From contig NZ_JANCMW010000003.1 of assembly GCF_029207565.1 (NCBI RefSeq), positions 62,001 to 126,000 of the forward strand: a stretch of DNA of 64,000 bases, in the 5' to 3' direction. The notes beneath the pieces were generated by a model that saw only the letters and a program-made list of their open reading frames with translations, was not told where the DNA came from and ran no database searches. The stretch is from Marinobacter iranensis (GTDB taxonomy: Bacteria; Pseudomonadota; Gammaproteobacteria; Pseudomonadales; Oleiphilaceae). Below are positions 28,076 through 38,491 of this stretch, piece after piece (the stretch's first letter is position 1; every line of letters begins with the position of its first letter). A program made the translations under genes and the position numbers.

Positions 28076-28132
28076 ACCAGGTCTCAAAATCACAATCCGT
28101 TACACATCGGGACAATAAAACACCCTTACCCC

Positions 28133-28170
28133 GCAGCTGGTTCATCTGACTGAATCAGCTGCATTTTTTT
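28133..28170 (+). terminator. Intrinsic terminator after yggT
   Basis: Stem GCAGCTG (28133-28139)/CAGCTGC (28156-28162), extended inward by TTCA/TGAA, then seven T at 28164-28170. Ends the yggS-proC-yggT unit. Confidence 0.9.
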
Positions 28171-28320
28171 GACCTCAACCCGTCGCACTGGTATACAGAC
28201 CTGTCATTACTCCCGCTGATTTGCCGCGCCAGTGCGGTAATATCGGCTATATTTTTGGCGCAACTTTGCCCAACCCATGTCCAACGCAGTCGCCCGGAAG
28301 TCGCGCAGAAGGATGGTTCG

Positions 28321-30285
28321 ATGAACAAGCAAGGAACCCTGTCGCAGCAGGTAGAGGCCTACCACGGCTGGAAAAAGGAACTGATCAGGCAAATTGGCCG
28401 GTACCGCCTGTGGCTGCAGGACAACAACCTGTTCTCGGATGATGTCAGCAACCGCATCCGTCACGGCCTGGAACTACTGATTGAGGACGAACTCACCATC
28501 GCGTTTGTGGGTGAGTACTCCCGCGGTAAAACAGAGCTGATCAACGCCCTGTTCTTCTCCGAATACGGCCAGCGCATGCTGCCCTCCCAGGCCGGCCGCA
28601 CCACCATGTGCCCGACCGAGTTGTTTTTTGACCGGACAGCAAACAGCAACTACCTGCTGCTGCTCCCCATCGAGACCCGCACTGGTGAGCTGTCGCTGCA
28701 ACAGTTGCGCAAACAGCCCGAGCGCTGGGTCAAACACGACCTGGATGAACGCAACCCGGAAATCATGCGGGAAGTACTGGCGGAAGTGGCACGGGTCAAG
28801 AGTGTCAGCCCACAGGAAGCCCGCAGCCTCGGATTTGATGAGGACATGCTGGAGCACGACCGCAACCGGCCCGGCAACGTCCTGGTTCCAGCCTGGCGCA
28901 ACGCCCAGATCAGCATTCGCCACCCCCTCTTTGAACGCGGCCTGCGAATCCTGGACACCCCCGGCCTCAACGCCCTGGGCTCCGAGCCGGAGCTGACCAT
29001 CAGCATGCTGCCCAGGGCCCATGCCATTATCTTCCTGCTCAGCGCCGATACCGGCGTTACCGCCAGCGACATGACGATCTGGAAAGAGCATATCGACACC
29101 GAGCACGCAGACCACCGCGCCGGGCGATTTGCGGTACTCAACAAGATTGATGTGTTGTGGGACGACCTCCAGGGTGAAAAGCACACCCAGGAGGCCATTG
29201 AGCGAGTGCGTGGCTACACCGCCGACCATCTCGGCATGCGCCAGAATGATGTTATTCCGCTGTCTGCCAAGCAGGGCCTGACGGCGCGCGTAAAGGGCAA
29301 CGAGGAACTGTTCGAACGATCCAATCTCGGCCAACTGGAACAACTGATCATCCAGCGCATCCTGATGCACAAGGAGCAGTTGATCACCCAGAGCCTGATC
29401 AACGACCTGCTGGGCATGCTGCAAAACAGCCAGGCCGCCATGCAGACCCGGCTGGATGCGCTCGAAGAAGAACTGGAAGCCTGCTCCGGTGTCACCATGG
29501 ACAAGGATGCGTTGCGCCGTCTGGCCGACCGCGCCCAGAGGGACTACGACTTCTACTACAAGAAGCTGATCACCCTGCGATCCAGCCGGCGGCTGATGGA
29601 TTCCCAAGGCAATATGCTCAGGGATCTGGTCAGCGAAGACCGGTTTGAAGCCCATGCCGAGAAAATCCGCCAGAAAATGTCGAAGAGCTGGACCACCGCT
29701 GGCATGAATCACAGCATGGACCATTTCTTCGAGCTTCTGGAAAGCGACCTCACAAACCTCCTCAGCGAGGGGCAACTGGCGGAAAAAATGGTCGGCGCCA
29801 TTTATCGCCGCTACAACGAGGACACCCGCGCCCGCCACCTGGAACCGATACCATTGCGGGCAGGTCGCCACGTCATTGCGATTCGCGAACTGCGCAAGAA
29901 AGCCAAACGCTTCCGTATCAGCCCGAAAAACCTGTTGACGGAACAGTCCCTGCTGGTGCGACGCTTCTTCAACGTGATGGTGGGCGAAGCCCGTACGCTG
30001 CATCAGCGAGTCAGGGTCGACGTTGACCGCTGGCCCTCGGAAGCGTTACTGCCCATCATGCAGTACTCCATGGAACAGAAGCAGTTGCTGGAACACCAGA
30101 TCCGCCGCCTGCGGGACATGGTCCGCAGTGACCGCGACAGCCGCGCCGAACGGGAACGACTTCAGAACACCATTACTGACCTCACGCGCCAACTCGAACT
30201 GGCTGATGCCATGCAACGGCAGATCCGCAAGCCGGCGCCAACCCTGATCCAGCAGAAGGTGGTCAACATTTCCGGCGCGGTCTGA
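28321..30285 (+). CDS. Dynamin-like GTPase
   Basis: 654 residues from ATG 28321 (AAGGA upstream). GTPase motifs are G1 GEYSRGKTELINAL, a threonine switch region GRTTMCPTE, G3 DTPGLNALGS and G4 LNKIDVLW. The C-terminal ~300 residues are helical with strong coiled-coil character (about residues 380-420 and 600-640), as in bacterial dynamin-like proteins that remodel membranes. No transmembrane segment is obvious. It sits alone between yggT and metX, with terminator-like hairpins on both sides, so it seems a monocistronic insertion. Membrane stress or phage defence roles are known for some relatives but cannot be concluded. Confidence 0.82.
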   Translation: MNKQGTLSQQVEAYHGWKKELIRQIGRYRLWLQDNNLFSDDVSNRIRHGLELLIEDELTIAFVGEYSRGKTELINALFFSEYGQRMLPSQAGRTTMCPTELFFDRTANSNYLLLLPIETRTGELSLQQLRKQPERWVKHDLDERNPEIMREVLAEVARVKSVSPQEARSLGFDEDMLEHDRNRPGNVLVPAWRNAQISIRHPLFERGLRILDTPGLNALGSEPELTISMLPRAHAIIFLLSADTGVTASDMTIWKEHIDTEHADHRAGRFAVLNKIDVLWDDLQGEKHTQEAIERVRGYTADHLGMRQNDVIPLSAKQGLTARVKGNEELFERSNLGQLEQLIIQRILMHKEQLITQSLINDLLGMLQNSQAAMQTRLDALEEELEACSGVTMDKDALRRLADRAQRDYDFYYKKLITLRSSRRLMDSQGNMLRDLVSEDRFEAHAEKIRQKMSKSWTTAGMNHSMDHFFELLESDLTNLLSEGQLAEKMVGAIYRRYNEDTRARHLEPIPLRAGRHVIAIRELRKKAKRFRISPKNLLTEQSLLVRRFFNVMVGEARTLHQRVRVDVDRWPSEALLPIMQYSMEQKQLLEHQIRRLRDMVRSDRDSRAERERLQNTITDLTRQLELADAMQRQIRKPAPTLIQQKVVNISGAV

Positions 30286-30366
30286 CCGACACCGGAAATG
30301 GCGGTTGCAGCCATGCAGGCCGGCCTTTAAACTGCTTGGCTGGCAATCGCCTGGCCATTCCTGTTG

Positions 30367-30391
30367 AACCCGCCCCGGTATGCGGGTTTCC
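30367..30391 (+). terminator. Weak terminator-like hairpin
   Basis: Stem AACCCGC (30367-30373)/GCGGGTT (30382-30388) followed by TTC only. Placed between the dynamin-like gene and metX; probably a 3'-end hairpin. Confidence 0.45.
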
Positions 30392-30455
30392 TGCCCGGCC
30401 ATTGCCTGAACCTTCTTCCAGATAATACGGACCGAATCAGGAACCTGTCGCGCCA

Positions 30456-31604
30456 ATGCCCGATCCCTTGCCAACGGATTCTGTAGGGATAGTCACCCCG
30501 CAGACACTACACTTCGACACGCCGATCACCCTGGCGTGCGACCAGACGCTGGAAAGTTACGATCTGGTGATCGAGACCTACGGTAAGTTGAACGCCAACG
30601 CGAGCAACGCAGTACTGATCTGTCATGCACTCAGCGGCCACCATCATGCGGCTGGCTACCATAGCGAAGAAGACCGCAAGCCCGGCTGGTGGGACAGTTG
30701 CATTGGCCCTGGCAAGCCTATTGATACCAATCGCTTTTTTGTCGTCAGCCTGAACAACCTGGGCGGCTGCCATGGCAGCACCGGGCCCTGCAGCAACAAC
30801 CCGCAGACCGGCCAGCCCTACGGCCCCGATTTCCCAGTGATCACGGTGCGCGACTGGGTTCACAGCCAGGCCCTTCTGGCCGACCGGCTCGGCATCGACT
30901 GTTGGGCGGCAGTGGTAGGCGGTTCCCTTGGCGGCATGCAGGCGCTGCAATGGAGCCTGGATTATCCGGACCGCATCCGGCACGCCGTGGTCATCGCTTC
31001 CACCCCACGTCTCAGCGCCCAGAACATTGCCTTTAACGAAGTGGCGCGCCAGGCCATCACTTCTGACCGGGAATTCCATGATGGCCGCTATTTTGAGCAC
31101 AACACCCTGCCCCGCCGCGGGTTGATGCTGGCACGCATGGTGGGCCACATCACTTACCTGTCCGACGCGTCCATGGGTGAAAAATTTGGCCGCGAACTGC
31201 GGGACCAGGCCTACAAGTTCGGCTATGACGCCGAATTCCAGGTGGAAAGCTATCTGCGGTACCAGGGCGAGCGATTCTCGGAGTCGTTTGACGCCAACAC
31301 CTACCTGCTGATGACCCGGGCGCTGGACTACTTCGACCCCGCCTACGAACATGACAATGACCTGGCCAAGGCACTGCTCCACGCCAGCTGTGAGTTCCTG
31401 GTGCTGTCGTTCAGCACGGACTGGCGCTTCACACCGGCACGCTCGCAAGAACTGGTGGACGCCATGATCTCGGCCCGACGAAAGGTCAGCTACGCGGAAA
31501 TCGACGCTCCATGGGGCCACGATGCCTTCCTGATTCCAACGCCCAGGTACACCGCAATCTTCGAAGCCTATATGGACAGGGTTGCACGGGAGGTGGGCGC
31601 ATGA
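30456..31604 (+). CDS. metX: Homoserine O-acyltransferase MetX
   Basis: 382 residues. Alpha/beta hydrolase fold with nucleophile elbow GGSLGGMQ and the C-terminal histidine in [21 protein letters not shown] is a family signature. It activates homoserine with acetyl- or succinyl-CoA to start methionine synthesis; relatives paired with MetW in gammaproteobacteria are mostly succinyltransferases, so acyl donor is left open. Overlaps metW by four bases (ATGA). Confidence 0.95.
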   Translation: MPDPLPTDSVGIVTPQTLHFDTPITLACDQTLESYDLVIETYGKLNANASNAVLICHALSGHHHAAGYHSEEDRKPGWWDSCIGPGKPIDTNRFFVVSLNNLGGCHGSTGPCSNNPQTGQPYGPDFPVITVRDWVHSQALLADRLGIDCWAAVVGGSLGGMQALQWSLDYPDRIRHAVVIASTPRLSAQNIAFNEVARQAITSDREFHDGRYFEHNTLPRRGLMLARMVGHITYLSDASMGEKFGRELRDQAYKFGYDAEFQVESYLRYQGERFSESFDANTYLLMTRALDYFDPAYEHDNDLAKALLHASCEFLVLSFSTDWRFTPARSQELVDAMISARRKVSYAEIDAPWGHDAFLIPTPRYTAIFEAYMDRVAREVGA

Positions 31605-32203
31605 GGACGGACCTGAAAATTATTGAACAGTGGATCAGCGCTGGCAGCCACGTACTGGACCTGGGCTGTGGCGACGGCACCCTGCTGGACTACCTGCAAC
31701 GGGAGAAACAGGCCACCGGTTTTGGCCTGGAAATCAACCCGGACCATATCACCACCTGCATGGGCCGCGGTGTCTCCGTGATTGAGCAGAACCTGGACAC
31801 CCAGGGGTTGGGCAATTTCGAGGACCACACCTTCGACACCGTGCTCATGACCCAGGCCCTCCAGGCCGTTCGACGCCCCGACGTAGTCCTTGACGAGATG
31901 TTGCGGGTTGGCCGGGAAGGCATAGTAACCTTCCCCAACTTTGCCTATTGGCGATTACGCTGGTACCTGATGCGCCGGGGTCGCATGCCCGAATCCGAAA
32001 CGCTACCGTATAAATGGTACAACACACCCAACATCCACCTGTGCACGTTCAAGGATTTCGAGGCCTTGTGTTACCGCAAAAGCTTCCGCATCCTGAATCG
32101 TACGGTGGTGGACGGTGAACACCAGGATCGCTGGCTCAGCCGTCTGTGGCCAAACATGTTGGGGCAGATTGCCATTTACCGGATAACCCGGGAGGAATCA
32201 TGA
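31601..32203 (+). CDS. metW: MetW methyltransferase-fold protein
   Basis: 200 residues from ATG 31601, which overlaps the metX stop. The SAM-binding motif is [12 protein letters not shown], and [13 protein letters not shown] is typical of MetW, the usual partner of MetX, needed for its full activity in pseudomonads. It ends in another four-base overlap with the DUF4426 gene, so the operon is tightly coupled. Confidence 0.95.
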   Translation: MRTDLKIIEQWISAGSHVLDLGCGDGTLLDYLQREKQATGFGLEINPDHITTCMGRGVSVIEQNLDTQGLGNFEDHTFDTVLMTQALQAVRRPDVVLDEMLRVGREGIVTFPNFAYWRLRWYLMRRGRMPESETLPYKWYNTPNIHLCTFKDFEALCYRKSFRILNRTVVDGEHQDRWLSRLWPNMLGQIAIYRITREES

Positions 32204-32655
32204 CCAATAACATTCGCAAACACTGGCTGGCTACACTGTCACTGGTATGCCTCGCACTTTTCACCGGCCAGAGCCAGGCCGGCTCGAAGGATTTCGGTGA
32301 ATTCCAGGTGCACTGGAGTGTTTTCCCCAGCACCTTCCTGGCACCCAAGATTGCCAGTGAATACAACCTGAACCGCAGCCGCAGTATTGGCATCGTCAAT
32401 ATATCGATCATGCGGGAAGGTGAGCAGAGTGGCCTGGAGCCGGTATCGGGGCAAGTGGAAGGCAAGGTATTGAACGATGTGCAACAGATCAAGTTTCTGG
32501 GTTTCCGCCGCGTCCAGGAGGGCAATGCGGTCTATTTCATTTCCGAATACCAGTACGGCAACGCCGAGCTGATGACGTTTGAGATAACAGCAAGGCCCAC
32601 GGGCAGTGATGAGGAACTGCCCGTACGTTTTACCCATACACTGTTTAACGACTGA
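32200..32655 (+). CDS. Periplasmic DUF4426 protein
   Basis: 151 residues with signal peptide (cleavage after about residue 27, SQAGS). The remaining domain is all-beta in appearance and matches DUF4426, found between metW and rdgB in many pseudomonads. Function unknown. GGAGG precedes the ATG, which overlaps metW; the last base of the stop overlaps the rdgB start. Confidence 0.85.
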   Translation: MTNNIRKHWLATLSLVCLALFTGQSQAGSKDFGEFQVHWSVFPSTFLAPKIASEYNLNRSRSIGIVNISIMREGEQSGLEPVSGQVEGKVLNDVQQIKFLGFRRVQEGNAVYFISEYQYGNAELMTFEITARPTGSDEELPVRFTHTLFND

Positions 32656-33266
32656 TGACCGACTCCACCAACAGGCTGGTTATTGCCAGCAACAACAAGG
32701 GCAAAATCGCCGAGCTCGCAGACCTTCTGGGCCCCCTCGGGCTCACGCCGATTGCCCAGGGAGAACTGGGGGTTGGCGAAGCGGAGGAGCCAGCGGTTAC
32801 CTTTGTGGAAAACGCGATCCTGAAGGCACGCCATGCCGCCCGCCTGACCGGGCTGCCGGCCCTTGCGGACGACTCCGGTCTCGCGGTCGATGCTCTGGAC
32901 GGTGCGCCCGGCGTTCGCTCGGCCCGCTACGCCGGCGAATCCGCCAGCGATGCAGACAATGTCCGGGCGTTACTCCAGGCTCTGGAGGGCGTTCCCGAGC
33001 CGCAACGAACCGCCCAGTTCCATTGTGTTCTGGTGTACCTGCGCCATGCCGACGATCCTACACCCATGATCTGCCACGGACGCTGGCCGGGGAGCATCCT
33101 GCAACAACCCAGGGGTGAAGGCGGTTTCGGGTATGATCCGGTGTTCCTTGTCCCGGAAACTGGAACCAGTGCGGCTGAACTGTCCCGCGAAGCAAAGGGC
33201 CGGATCAGCCATCGCGGCCGGGCATTGACCCAGCTCCTCGACCAGTTAGGGAAAAGGTCCGAGTGA
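32655..33266 (+). CDS. rdgB: Non-canonical purine NTP pyrophosphatase RdgB/HAM1
   Basis: 203 residues. N-terminal [10 protein letters not shown] and the catalytic [11 protein letters not shown] with FGYDPVF near the C terminus identify the family, which hydrolyses dITP and XTP to keep them out of DNA. Start and stop overlap both neighbours, so expression is coupled to metW-DUF4426 and hemW. Confidence 0.96.
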   Translation: MTDSTNRLVIASNNKGKIAELADLLGPLGLTPIAQGELGVGEAEEPAVTFVENAILKARHAARLTGLPALADDSGLAVDALDGAPGVRSARYAGESASDADNVRALLQALEGVPEPQRTAQFHCVLVYLRHADDPTPMICHGRWPGSILQQPRGEGGFGYDPVFLVPETGTSAAELSREAKGRISHRGRALTQLLDQLGKRSE

Positions 33267-34423
33267 CCATGCCCCTGCCGGATGGAGCTGCAGGCAACAC
33301 CTTGCCTCCGCTAAGCCTGTACATACACGTCCCCTGGTGTGTGAAGAAGTGTCCCTACTGCGACTTCAACTCCCACGCACTGACAGGCGACATTCCCGAG
33401 AACAGTTACCTGAATGCGATTATGGACGACCTGGCCGGCGATCTGGCATTGGTCCAGGGCCGTCCCATTCAGACTGTATTCATCGGAGGTGGCACACCTT
33501 CACTGATGTCCCCCGATTTCTACAACACATTGTTCGAGCGACTTCGCGCGCATCTGCTGTTCTCCGACGATGCCGAAATCACCCTCGAGGCCAACCCGGG
33601 CACGGTGGAACAGGCCCGGTTTAACGGATTCCGGTCGGCCGGCATCAATCGGCTGTCCATCGGCATCCAGAGCTTCAACCCGAAGCGCCTGATAGCACTG
33701 GGGCGCATCCACGATGACACCGCCGCCCATAGGGCCATTGAGGCGGCACGCGACGCGGGTTTCGACAATTTCAACCTGGACCTGATGCACGGTCTGCCGG
33801 GCCAGACACCGGCGGAAGCCATAGACGACCTGGCAGCGGCACTGGCCTGGAATCCACCGCACCTGTCCTGGTACCAGTTGACCCTCGAACCCAATACCGA
33901 GTTCTACAGCCGGCCACCGAAACTGCCCGACGACGATCACCTGTGGGAGATCTACCGCCAGGGGGCAGACTACTTGCACCAGCAGGGCTTTACCGACTAC
34001 GAAGTTTCCGCCTGGAGCCGGCCCGGGATGGCATCCCGCCACAACCTGAACTACTGGATGTTCGGGGACTACCTGGCACTGGGCGCCGGCGCCCATGGAA
34101 AAGTCACGTTTGGCAATGGCGACATCCGGCGTTTCTGGAAAACACGGCAGCCTGAGGCCTACCTGAATCGCATTGGCAGTCGCACCGCCGGCAGCCAGCT
34201 GGTTGAGCCGGATGAGCGGCCGCTGGAGTTTTTGATGAACGCCCTTCGCCTGACGTCAGGGGTTTCGGAAAACCTGTTTACAGAACGTACAGGTTTACCG
34301 TTGAGCACAGTTGCGGTAAAACTTGAAGAACTTAGAAAGGAAAACATGCTGGAACCGGGAAGGATACAGACCACGGAACTCGGACAGCGATACCTGAACA
34401 GCTTGCTGGAGCGCTTCCTCTGA
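33263..34423 (+). CDS. hemW: Radical SAM heme chaperone HemW
   Basis: 386 residues from a GTG at 33263 overlapping the rdgB stop (ATG 33269 is the alternative). The radical SAM cluster motif is [13 protein letters not shown] (Cys-x3-Cys-x2-Cys), with GGGTPSL following. It resembles coproporphyrinogen dehydrogenase but lacks the features of HemN; HemW inserts heme into respiratory enzymes. Overlaps the following membrane protein gene by one base. Confidence 0.93.
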   Translation: MTMPLPDGAAGNTLPPLSLYIHVPWCVKKCPYCDFNSHALTGDIPENSYLNAIMDDLAGDLALVQGRPIQTVFIGGGTPSLMSPDFYNTLFERLRAHLLFSDDAEITLEANPGTVEQARFNGFRSAGINRLSIGIQSFNPKRLIALGRIHDDTAAHRAIEAARDAGFDNFNLDLMHGLPGQTPAEAIDDLAAALAWNPPHLSWYQLTLEPNTEFYSRPPKLPDDDHLWEIYRQGADYLHQQGFTDYEVSAWSRPGMASRHNLNYWMFGDYLALGAGAHGKVTFGNGDIRRFWKTRQPEAYLNRIGSRTAGSQLVEPDERPLEFLMNALRLTSGVSENLFTERTGLPLSTVAVKLEELRKENMLEPGRIQTTELGQRYLNSLLERFL

Positions 34424-34956
34424 TGTCACCGCCGCGCCTTCTGACCCTGTTGCCCAAGAGGCTCAACCTGAGCCTGCTGGCAACAGCCGCCCTGTTGCTG
34501 ATACTGGTCGTTGTTAACCAGCCGTTGCAGACCGGCTCGGCTCCCCAGGGTATTGTCAGTTTCCAGATGGCCGCCACAGCGGACCAGTCCATGGCAATCC
34601 TGCGCAGCTGGCGTCAGGAAGGCGTGGTGTGGGCGCAGGTGTCGCTGTGGCTGGACTTCCTGTTTGTCCCGGCTTACCTGTTCACACTGATCTTCCTGAC
34701 CAACCACCTGACCCGTGACCGGCCGGGGGTGCGCGAGCGCAACGTCGCACGCTGGGTGAAAGCCCTGTTCGTGACTGCTGGTGCCGGCGATCTGGCTGAG
34801 AACATCCTGTTGCTCAACAATATGGACCCGCCGACGGATATGGTCAGTCTTTCCGCGACGGTCTGCGCCCTGGTCAAGTTCACCGGCCTGATGCTGGGGG
34901 GCGCCGGGCTGGTGATTATACGCGCGGCCAGGCGCCATCCGCTGGCGCACGAATAG
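34423..34956 (+). CDS. Hypothetical integral membrane protein
   Basis: 177 residues. About four hydrophobic helices are visible: residues 17-34, 70-92, roughly 112-128 and 142-165. No family was recognised. The start overlaps the hemW stop, so it belongs to the metX-to-hemW operon and is its last gene. Function unknown. Confidence 0.75.
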   Translation: MSPPRLLTLLPKRLNLSLLATAALLLILVVVNQPLQTGSAPQGIVSFQMAATADQSMAILRSWRQEGVVWAQVSLWLDFLFVPAYLFTLIFLTNHLTRDRPGVRERNVARWVKALFVTAGAGDLAENILLLNNMDPPTDMVSLSATVCALVKFTGLMLGGAGLVIIRAARRHPLAHE

Positions 34957-34976
34957 TTCCCCCTAGCGGCAACTGC

Positions 34977-35693
34977 CTAGTTAGTGCGGTAGAACACCAG
35001 GTCCCAGACACCGTGCCCCAGGGTTTCTCCCCGCTTCTCAAACTTGGTGATCGGGCGGTCTTCGGGCTTCGGGGAATACGCCCCGGGTTGCTGTGAATTG
35101 GCAAAACCCTCGGATTCGCCCATGATTTCCATCATGTACTCCGCGTAGTTCTCCCAGTCTGTTGCCAGGTGCAGGATACCGCCCACCCGCAGCTTGTGGC
35201 GCAGGCGTTGGACAAATTCGTGCTGGATCAGCCGGCGCTTGTGGTGGCGTTTCTTGTGCCATGGGTCCGGGAAAAACACCATCACCCTGTCCAGCGCGGC
35301 ATCCGGCAAGCACAGGTCAATCACGTCGTTGGCGTCGATGGAATAGATCCGGACGTTCTCCAGCCCGCGATCTTCGATTTCTTTCAACAGTGCTCCCACC
35401 CCGGGAAGATGCACTTCCACGCCAATAAAGTCCTGCTCCGGCGCCGCTTCCGCCATATCCGCCAGCGACTTGCCCATACCGAAGCCGATCTCCAGGTTCA
35501 GCATGTTGTCACGCCCGAACACTTGGCGCGGGTCGATCATGCCCTGTTCGCGGGTCAGGCCATATTTCGGCCAACTGCGGTCATAGGCCTTTTTCTGGCC
35601 TTCGGTCATCCGCCCCTGACGCAGTACGAAGCTGCGTACACCACGACGGGTGGTAACAGGTGAATCGCCGGATTCATCATTGTGATCGGTCAT
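34977..35693 (-). CDS. trmB: tRNA (guanine-N7-)-methyltransferase
   Basis: 238 residues. Methylates G46 in the tRNA variable loop. SAM-binding region [27 protein letters not shown] and the C-terminal [17 protein letters not shown] motif are diagnostic. GAGGAC precedes the ATG. Convergent with the operon ending at 34956. Confidence 0.97.
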   Translation of the reverse strand: MTDHNDESGDSPVTTRRGVRSFVLRQGRMTEGQKKAYDRSWPKYGLTREQGMIDPRQVFGRDNMLNLEIGFGMGKSLADMAEAAPEQDFIGVEVHLPGVGALLKEIEDRGLENVRIYSIDANDVIDLCLPDAALDRVMVFFPDPWHKKRHHKRRLIQHEFVQRLRHKLRVGGILHLATDWENYAEYMMEIMGESEGFANSQQPGAYSPKPEDRPITKFEKRGETLGHGVWDLVFYRTN

Positions 35694-35764
35694 CTGACGT
35701 CCTCAACCGCCCTGTGCGGTTCTCCTTCAATGGGTTATGGCAATAGTTTACCAGAGTGCCGGCC

Positions 35765-35813
35765 TGCAGGGGGCACTATACAGGGAGGTCCTCGAGCCCG
35801 TCAGCCCCCTGCA
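35765..35813. repeat. Inverted repeat between comM and trmB
   Basis: Ten-base arms TGCAGGGGGC (35765-35774) and GCCCCCTGCA (35804-35813) separated by 29 bases, located between the comM stop and the trmB start on the minus strand. No T-run follows either arm, so terminator activity is doubtful. Confidence 0.6.
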
Positions 35814-35826
35814 AGGCGTGTGTCGA

Positions 35827-37350
35827 CTACACGGAAACCTGCGCGTTCCGGGTCTGCTGTCGGTCCAGCTTGCGATAGCCCAGCGCCTCTACCAGGTGGC
35901 CATTACCGATGCGCTCCTGACCCTCCAGGTCGGCCAGGGTACGCGCTACCCGCAATATACGGTGCAGTGCCCTGGCAGACAGGCCCAGGCGTTCCATAGC
36001 CCCGGACAGCATGGCCTCGCCGGCTGCATCCACGCGGCAATGCGCCTGAAGTTCACCGCCACCCAACGCTGAATTCCCGAAGCCTCTCTGCATCTGCCGC
36101 TCCCGGGCGCGATACACCCGCTCTCTGACATCAGCGCTGGACTCGCCTCCGCCCTCGCGTTGCATCAGTACCTCCCCACTCTGCACCGGCACTTCCACGT
36201 GGAGGTCAAACCGGTCCAGCAACGGCCCGGAGATCTTTGCCCGATAACGGAGCACCTGTTGTGGTGTGCACTGGCATTCAATCGAAGGGTGCCCCAGGTA
36301 GCCGCAGGGACAGGGGTTCATGGCCGCCACCACCTGGAACCGGGCAGGAAACGTAACCTGCCTTGCCGCCCGGCTGATGGCAATTTCGCCCGACTCCATG
36401 GGCTCCCGCAGCACCTCCAGCACCCGGCGCTCAAACTCGGGCAACTCGTCCAGAAACAATACGCCCCGGTGCGCCAGGGAGATTTCCCCGGGCCGCGGGC
36501 TGCTGCCACCGCCAACCATGGCCACCGACGAAGCCGTATGATGCGGTGCCCTGTAAGGCGGCCGACACCAATCCCCGTCCCGCACAGGCAAGCCAGCCAC
36601 CGAATGGATACTCGCCACTTCCAGGGCGGATTCCGTGGTCAGCGGCGGCAGGATACCCGGCAGGCGGCTGGCAAGCATGCTTTTCCCGGTGCCTGGCGGG
36701 CCGAACATCAACAGGTTGTGCCCGCCGGCGGCGGCAATCTCCAGTGCCCGGCGAGGCACATTCTGCCCCCGGACATCAGCCAGGTCAGGGCCGGCTTTTA
36801 CCCCTGCGTCCGGCACTGCAGTGGGTACCGGAGAGATTCGTGCACGCTCACACAAGTGCTCACACACGGTCAGCAAATGCCCGGCAGGCAATACGTCGTC
36901 CTGGCTGGCGAGGGCGGCTTCAGCAGCATTGGCCTGGGGAATCAGCAACTGTCGGCCTTCGTTACGAGCCGCCAGTATCGCAGGGAGGATGCCTTTGAGA
37001 GGGCGTAGGGCGCCGTCGAGGGAAAGCTCCCCGACACATTCGTAGTTGGCGAGACTCTCCACCGGGATCTGCCCTGACGCCGCCAGGATACCCAGGGCAA
37101 TGGGCAGATCGAAGCGGCCACCCTCCTTGGGCAGGTCAGCGGGAGCCAGGTTGATGGTTATCCTGCGGGCGGGAAACTCAAAGCCGGCGTTCATCAGGGC
37201 GCTGCGGACACGCTCCCGGCTTTCGCGAACCCCGGTTTCAGGGAGCCCGACGATGGAAAGCGCCGGCAGGCCGCCGGACAGGTGAACTTCAACGGTAACG
37301 GATGGAGCGGAAACACCAATACTGGCGCGGGTATGGACGACGGCAAACAT
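35827..37350 (-). CDS. comM: YifB/ComM family AAA ATPase (Mg chelatase-like)
   Basis: 507 residues, full length. N-terminal Lon-like domain (VEVHLSGGLPALSIVGLPE) precedes an AAA module with Walker A MFGPPGTGKSML and LFLDELPEFERRVLEVLREP, and the C-terminal lid. ComM of Vibrio is a hexameric helicase promoting branch migration during natural transformation. GGAAGG precedes the ATG. Confidence 0.93.
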   Translation of the reverse strand: MFAVVHTRASIGVSAPSVTVEVHLSGGLPALSIVGLPETGVRESRERVRSALMNAGFEFPARRITINLAPADLPKEGGRFDLPIALGILAASGQIPVESLANYECVGELSLDGALRPLKGILPAILAARNEGRQLLIPQANAAEAALASQDDVLPAGHLLTVCEHLCERARISPVPTAVPDAGVKAGPDLADVRGQNVPRRALEIAAAGGHNLLMFGPPGTGKSMLASRLPGILPPLTTESALEVASIHSVAGLPVRDGDWCRPPYRAPHHTASSVAMVGGGSSPRPGEISLAHRGVLFLDELPEFERRVLEVLREPMESGEIAISRAARQVTFPARFQVVAAMNPCPCGYLGHPSIECQCTPQQVLRYRAKISGPLLDRFDLHVEVPVQSGEVLMQREGGGESSADVRERVYRARERQMQRGFGNSALGGGELQAHCRVDAAGEAMLSGAMERLGLSARALHRILRVARTLADLEGQERIGNGHLVEALGYRKLDRQQTRNAQVSV

Positions 37351-37409
37351 GACAACCTTCCATGGTTAGGGGCATGAGCGGCTGGGCCGCGTGACGGGCT
37401 TCCTGCCTG

Positions 37410-37664
37410 TCAGCTGTTCGGGGATTGTTTTTCCAGCTCGGCCACGCGCTTTTCCAGCGCCTCGACCTTCTCGCGGGTTTTCATCAGTACCGCCTGCTGG
37501 GCATCAAACTCTTCACGGGTGACCAGCTCAAGGCGCGACATAACGGTCATCACCGTCGCCCGTGCCTGGGCTTCAAAATCCTCCCGGGCCGCACGGGCCA
37601 TGTCGGGAACAAACTGGCCAAACTGCCCCTGGAGCTGGGCAAAGAAATCCTGTGGGCCTTTCAC
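37410..37664 (-). CDS. ubiK: Ubiquinone biosynthesis accessory factor UbiK
   Basis: 84 residues. N-terminal QDFFAQLQGQFGQFVPDM is amphipathic, and the C-terminal half is coiled coil (TREKVEALEKRVAELEKQ), the pattern of BMFP/YqiC/UbiK proteins that scaffold the ubiquinone complex. The start is GTG at 37664; the ribosome binding site plus GTG is duplicated in tandem just upstream, forming a five-codon mini-ORF that stops on the real start. Confidence 0.92.
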   Translation of the reverse strand: MKGPQDFFAQLQGQFGQFVPDMARAAREDFEAQARATVMTVMSRLELVTREEFDAQQAVLMKTREKVEALEKRVAELEKQSPNS

Positions 37665-37687
37665 GAATCACCTCTCACGAATCACCT
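37661..37687 (-). repeat. Tandem 14-base duplication of the ubiK translation start
   Basis: On the minus strand AGGTGATTCGTGA occurs twice, 14 bases apart. The upstream copy makes a mini-ORF, GTG-AGA-GGT-GAT-TCG-TGA (37678-37661), whose stop overlaps the ubiK GTG (37664-37662). Confidence 0.85.
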
Positions 37688-37844
37688 TTCAAAATGGTCT
37701 TTCTGGCCCGATGGCTGCCCGAACGGGCTGATGACAGCGCCAGAACAATGGTTCGGAGTGTAACACTATTGCTTCCCCTGCCATACTGCCCCTGTCGGCA
37801 GTATAATGCCGCTGTGATAAACCGTAATGCTCACGCCGAGTTCG

Positions 37845-37861
37845 TGCATCATTATGGTTCA
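37845..37861 (+). promoter_or_regulatory. NtrC-like site 1 upstream of glnK
   Basis: TGCATCATTATGGTTCA matches the NtrC consensus TGCACCA-N3-TGGTGCA at 12 of 14 positions. It is centred about 104 bases upstream of the sigma-54 -24 element. Confidence 0.75.
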
Positions 37862-37874
37862 CCAAAAGCAGGCC

Positions 37875-37891
37875 AGCCCCAAATTGGGGCG
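37875..37891 (+). promoter_or_regulatory. NtrC-like site 2 upstream of glnK
   Basis: AGCCCCAAATTGGGGCG matches the NtrC consensus at 10 of 14 positions and is centred 30 bases after site 1, the spacing of paired enhancer sites. A weaker third candidate (9 of 14) lies at 37898-37914. Confidence 0.6.
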
Positions 37892-37955
37892 ACCTGACGA
37901 TCCATTTTGGATCAGGATATACCCAAACTACTGATAATATTGTTAAATTTTGCGT

Positions 37956-37971
37956 TGGCACACCCGATGCT
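37956..37971 (+). promoter_or_regulatory. Sigma-54 promoter of glnK-amt
   Basis: TGGCACACCCGATGCT fits the sigma-54 consensus TGGCAC-N5-TTGCW with GG and GC at the right spacing; start of transcription would be near 37982, giving a ~100-base leader before glnK. Together with the NtrC-like sites it explains nitrogen-limitation control. Confidence 0.85.
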
Positions 37972-38056
37972 AAAAGCCTTGTACGCAATCCGCACATTGG
38001 TGTGCGAGGTGGCAGCATCCCGACCTCAACAACGGCCGAAGAGCTCCAGATGTTGA

Positions 38057-38419
<363 letters not shown>

Positions 38420-38491
38420 TTACAGCCTGATCAACCAGACAGCCAACGCAAAAAATCTATAACTTGAAAAGCCTCGTGCGGAGGGCTTCAC

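Noticed and set aside
28474..30003. 509-codon minus-strand frame opposite the dynamin-like GTPase
   Set aside because: The plus strand shows all GTPase motifs; the antisense product has none and lacks a ribosome binding site.
30286..30455. SAM-type riboswitch upstream of metX
   Set aside because: Looked for paired elements before the methionine operon; only a simple weak terminator hairpin at 30367-30391 is visible.
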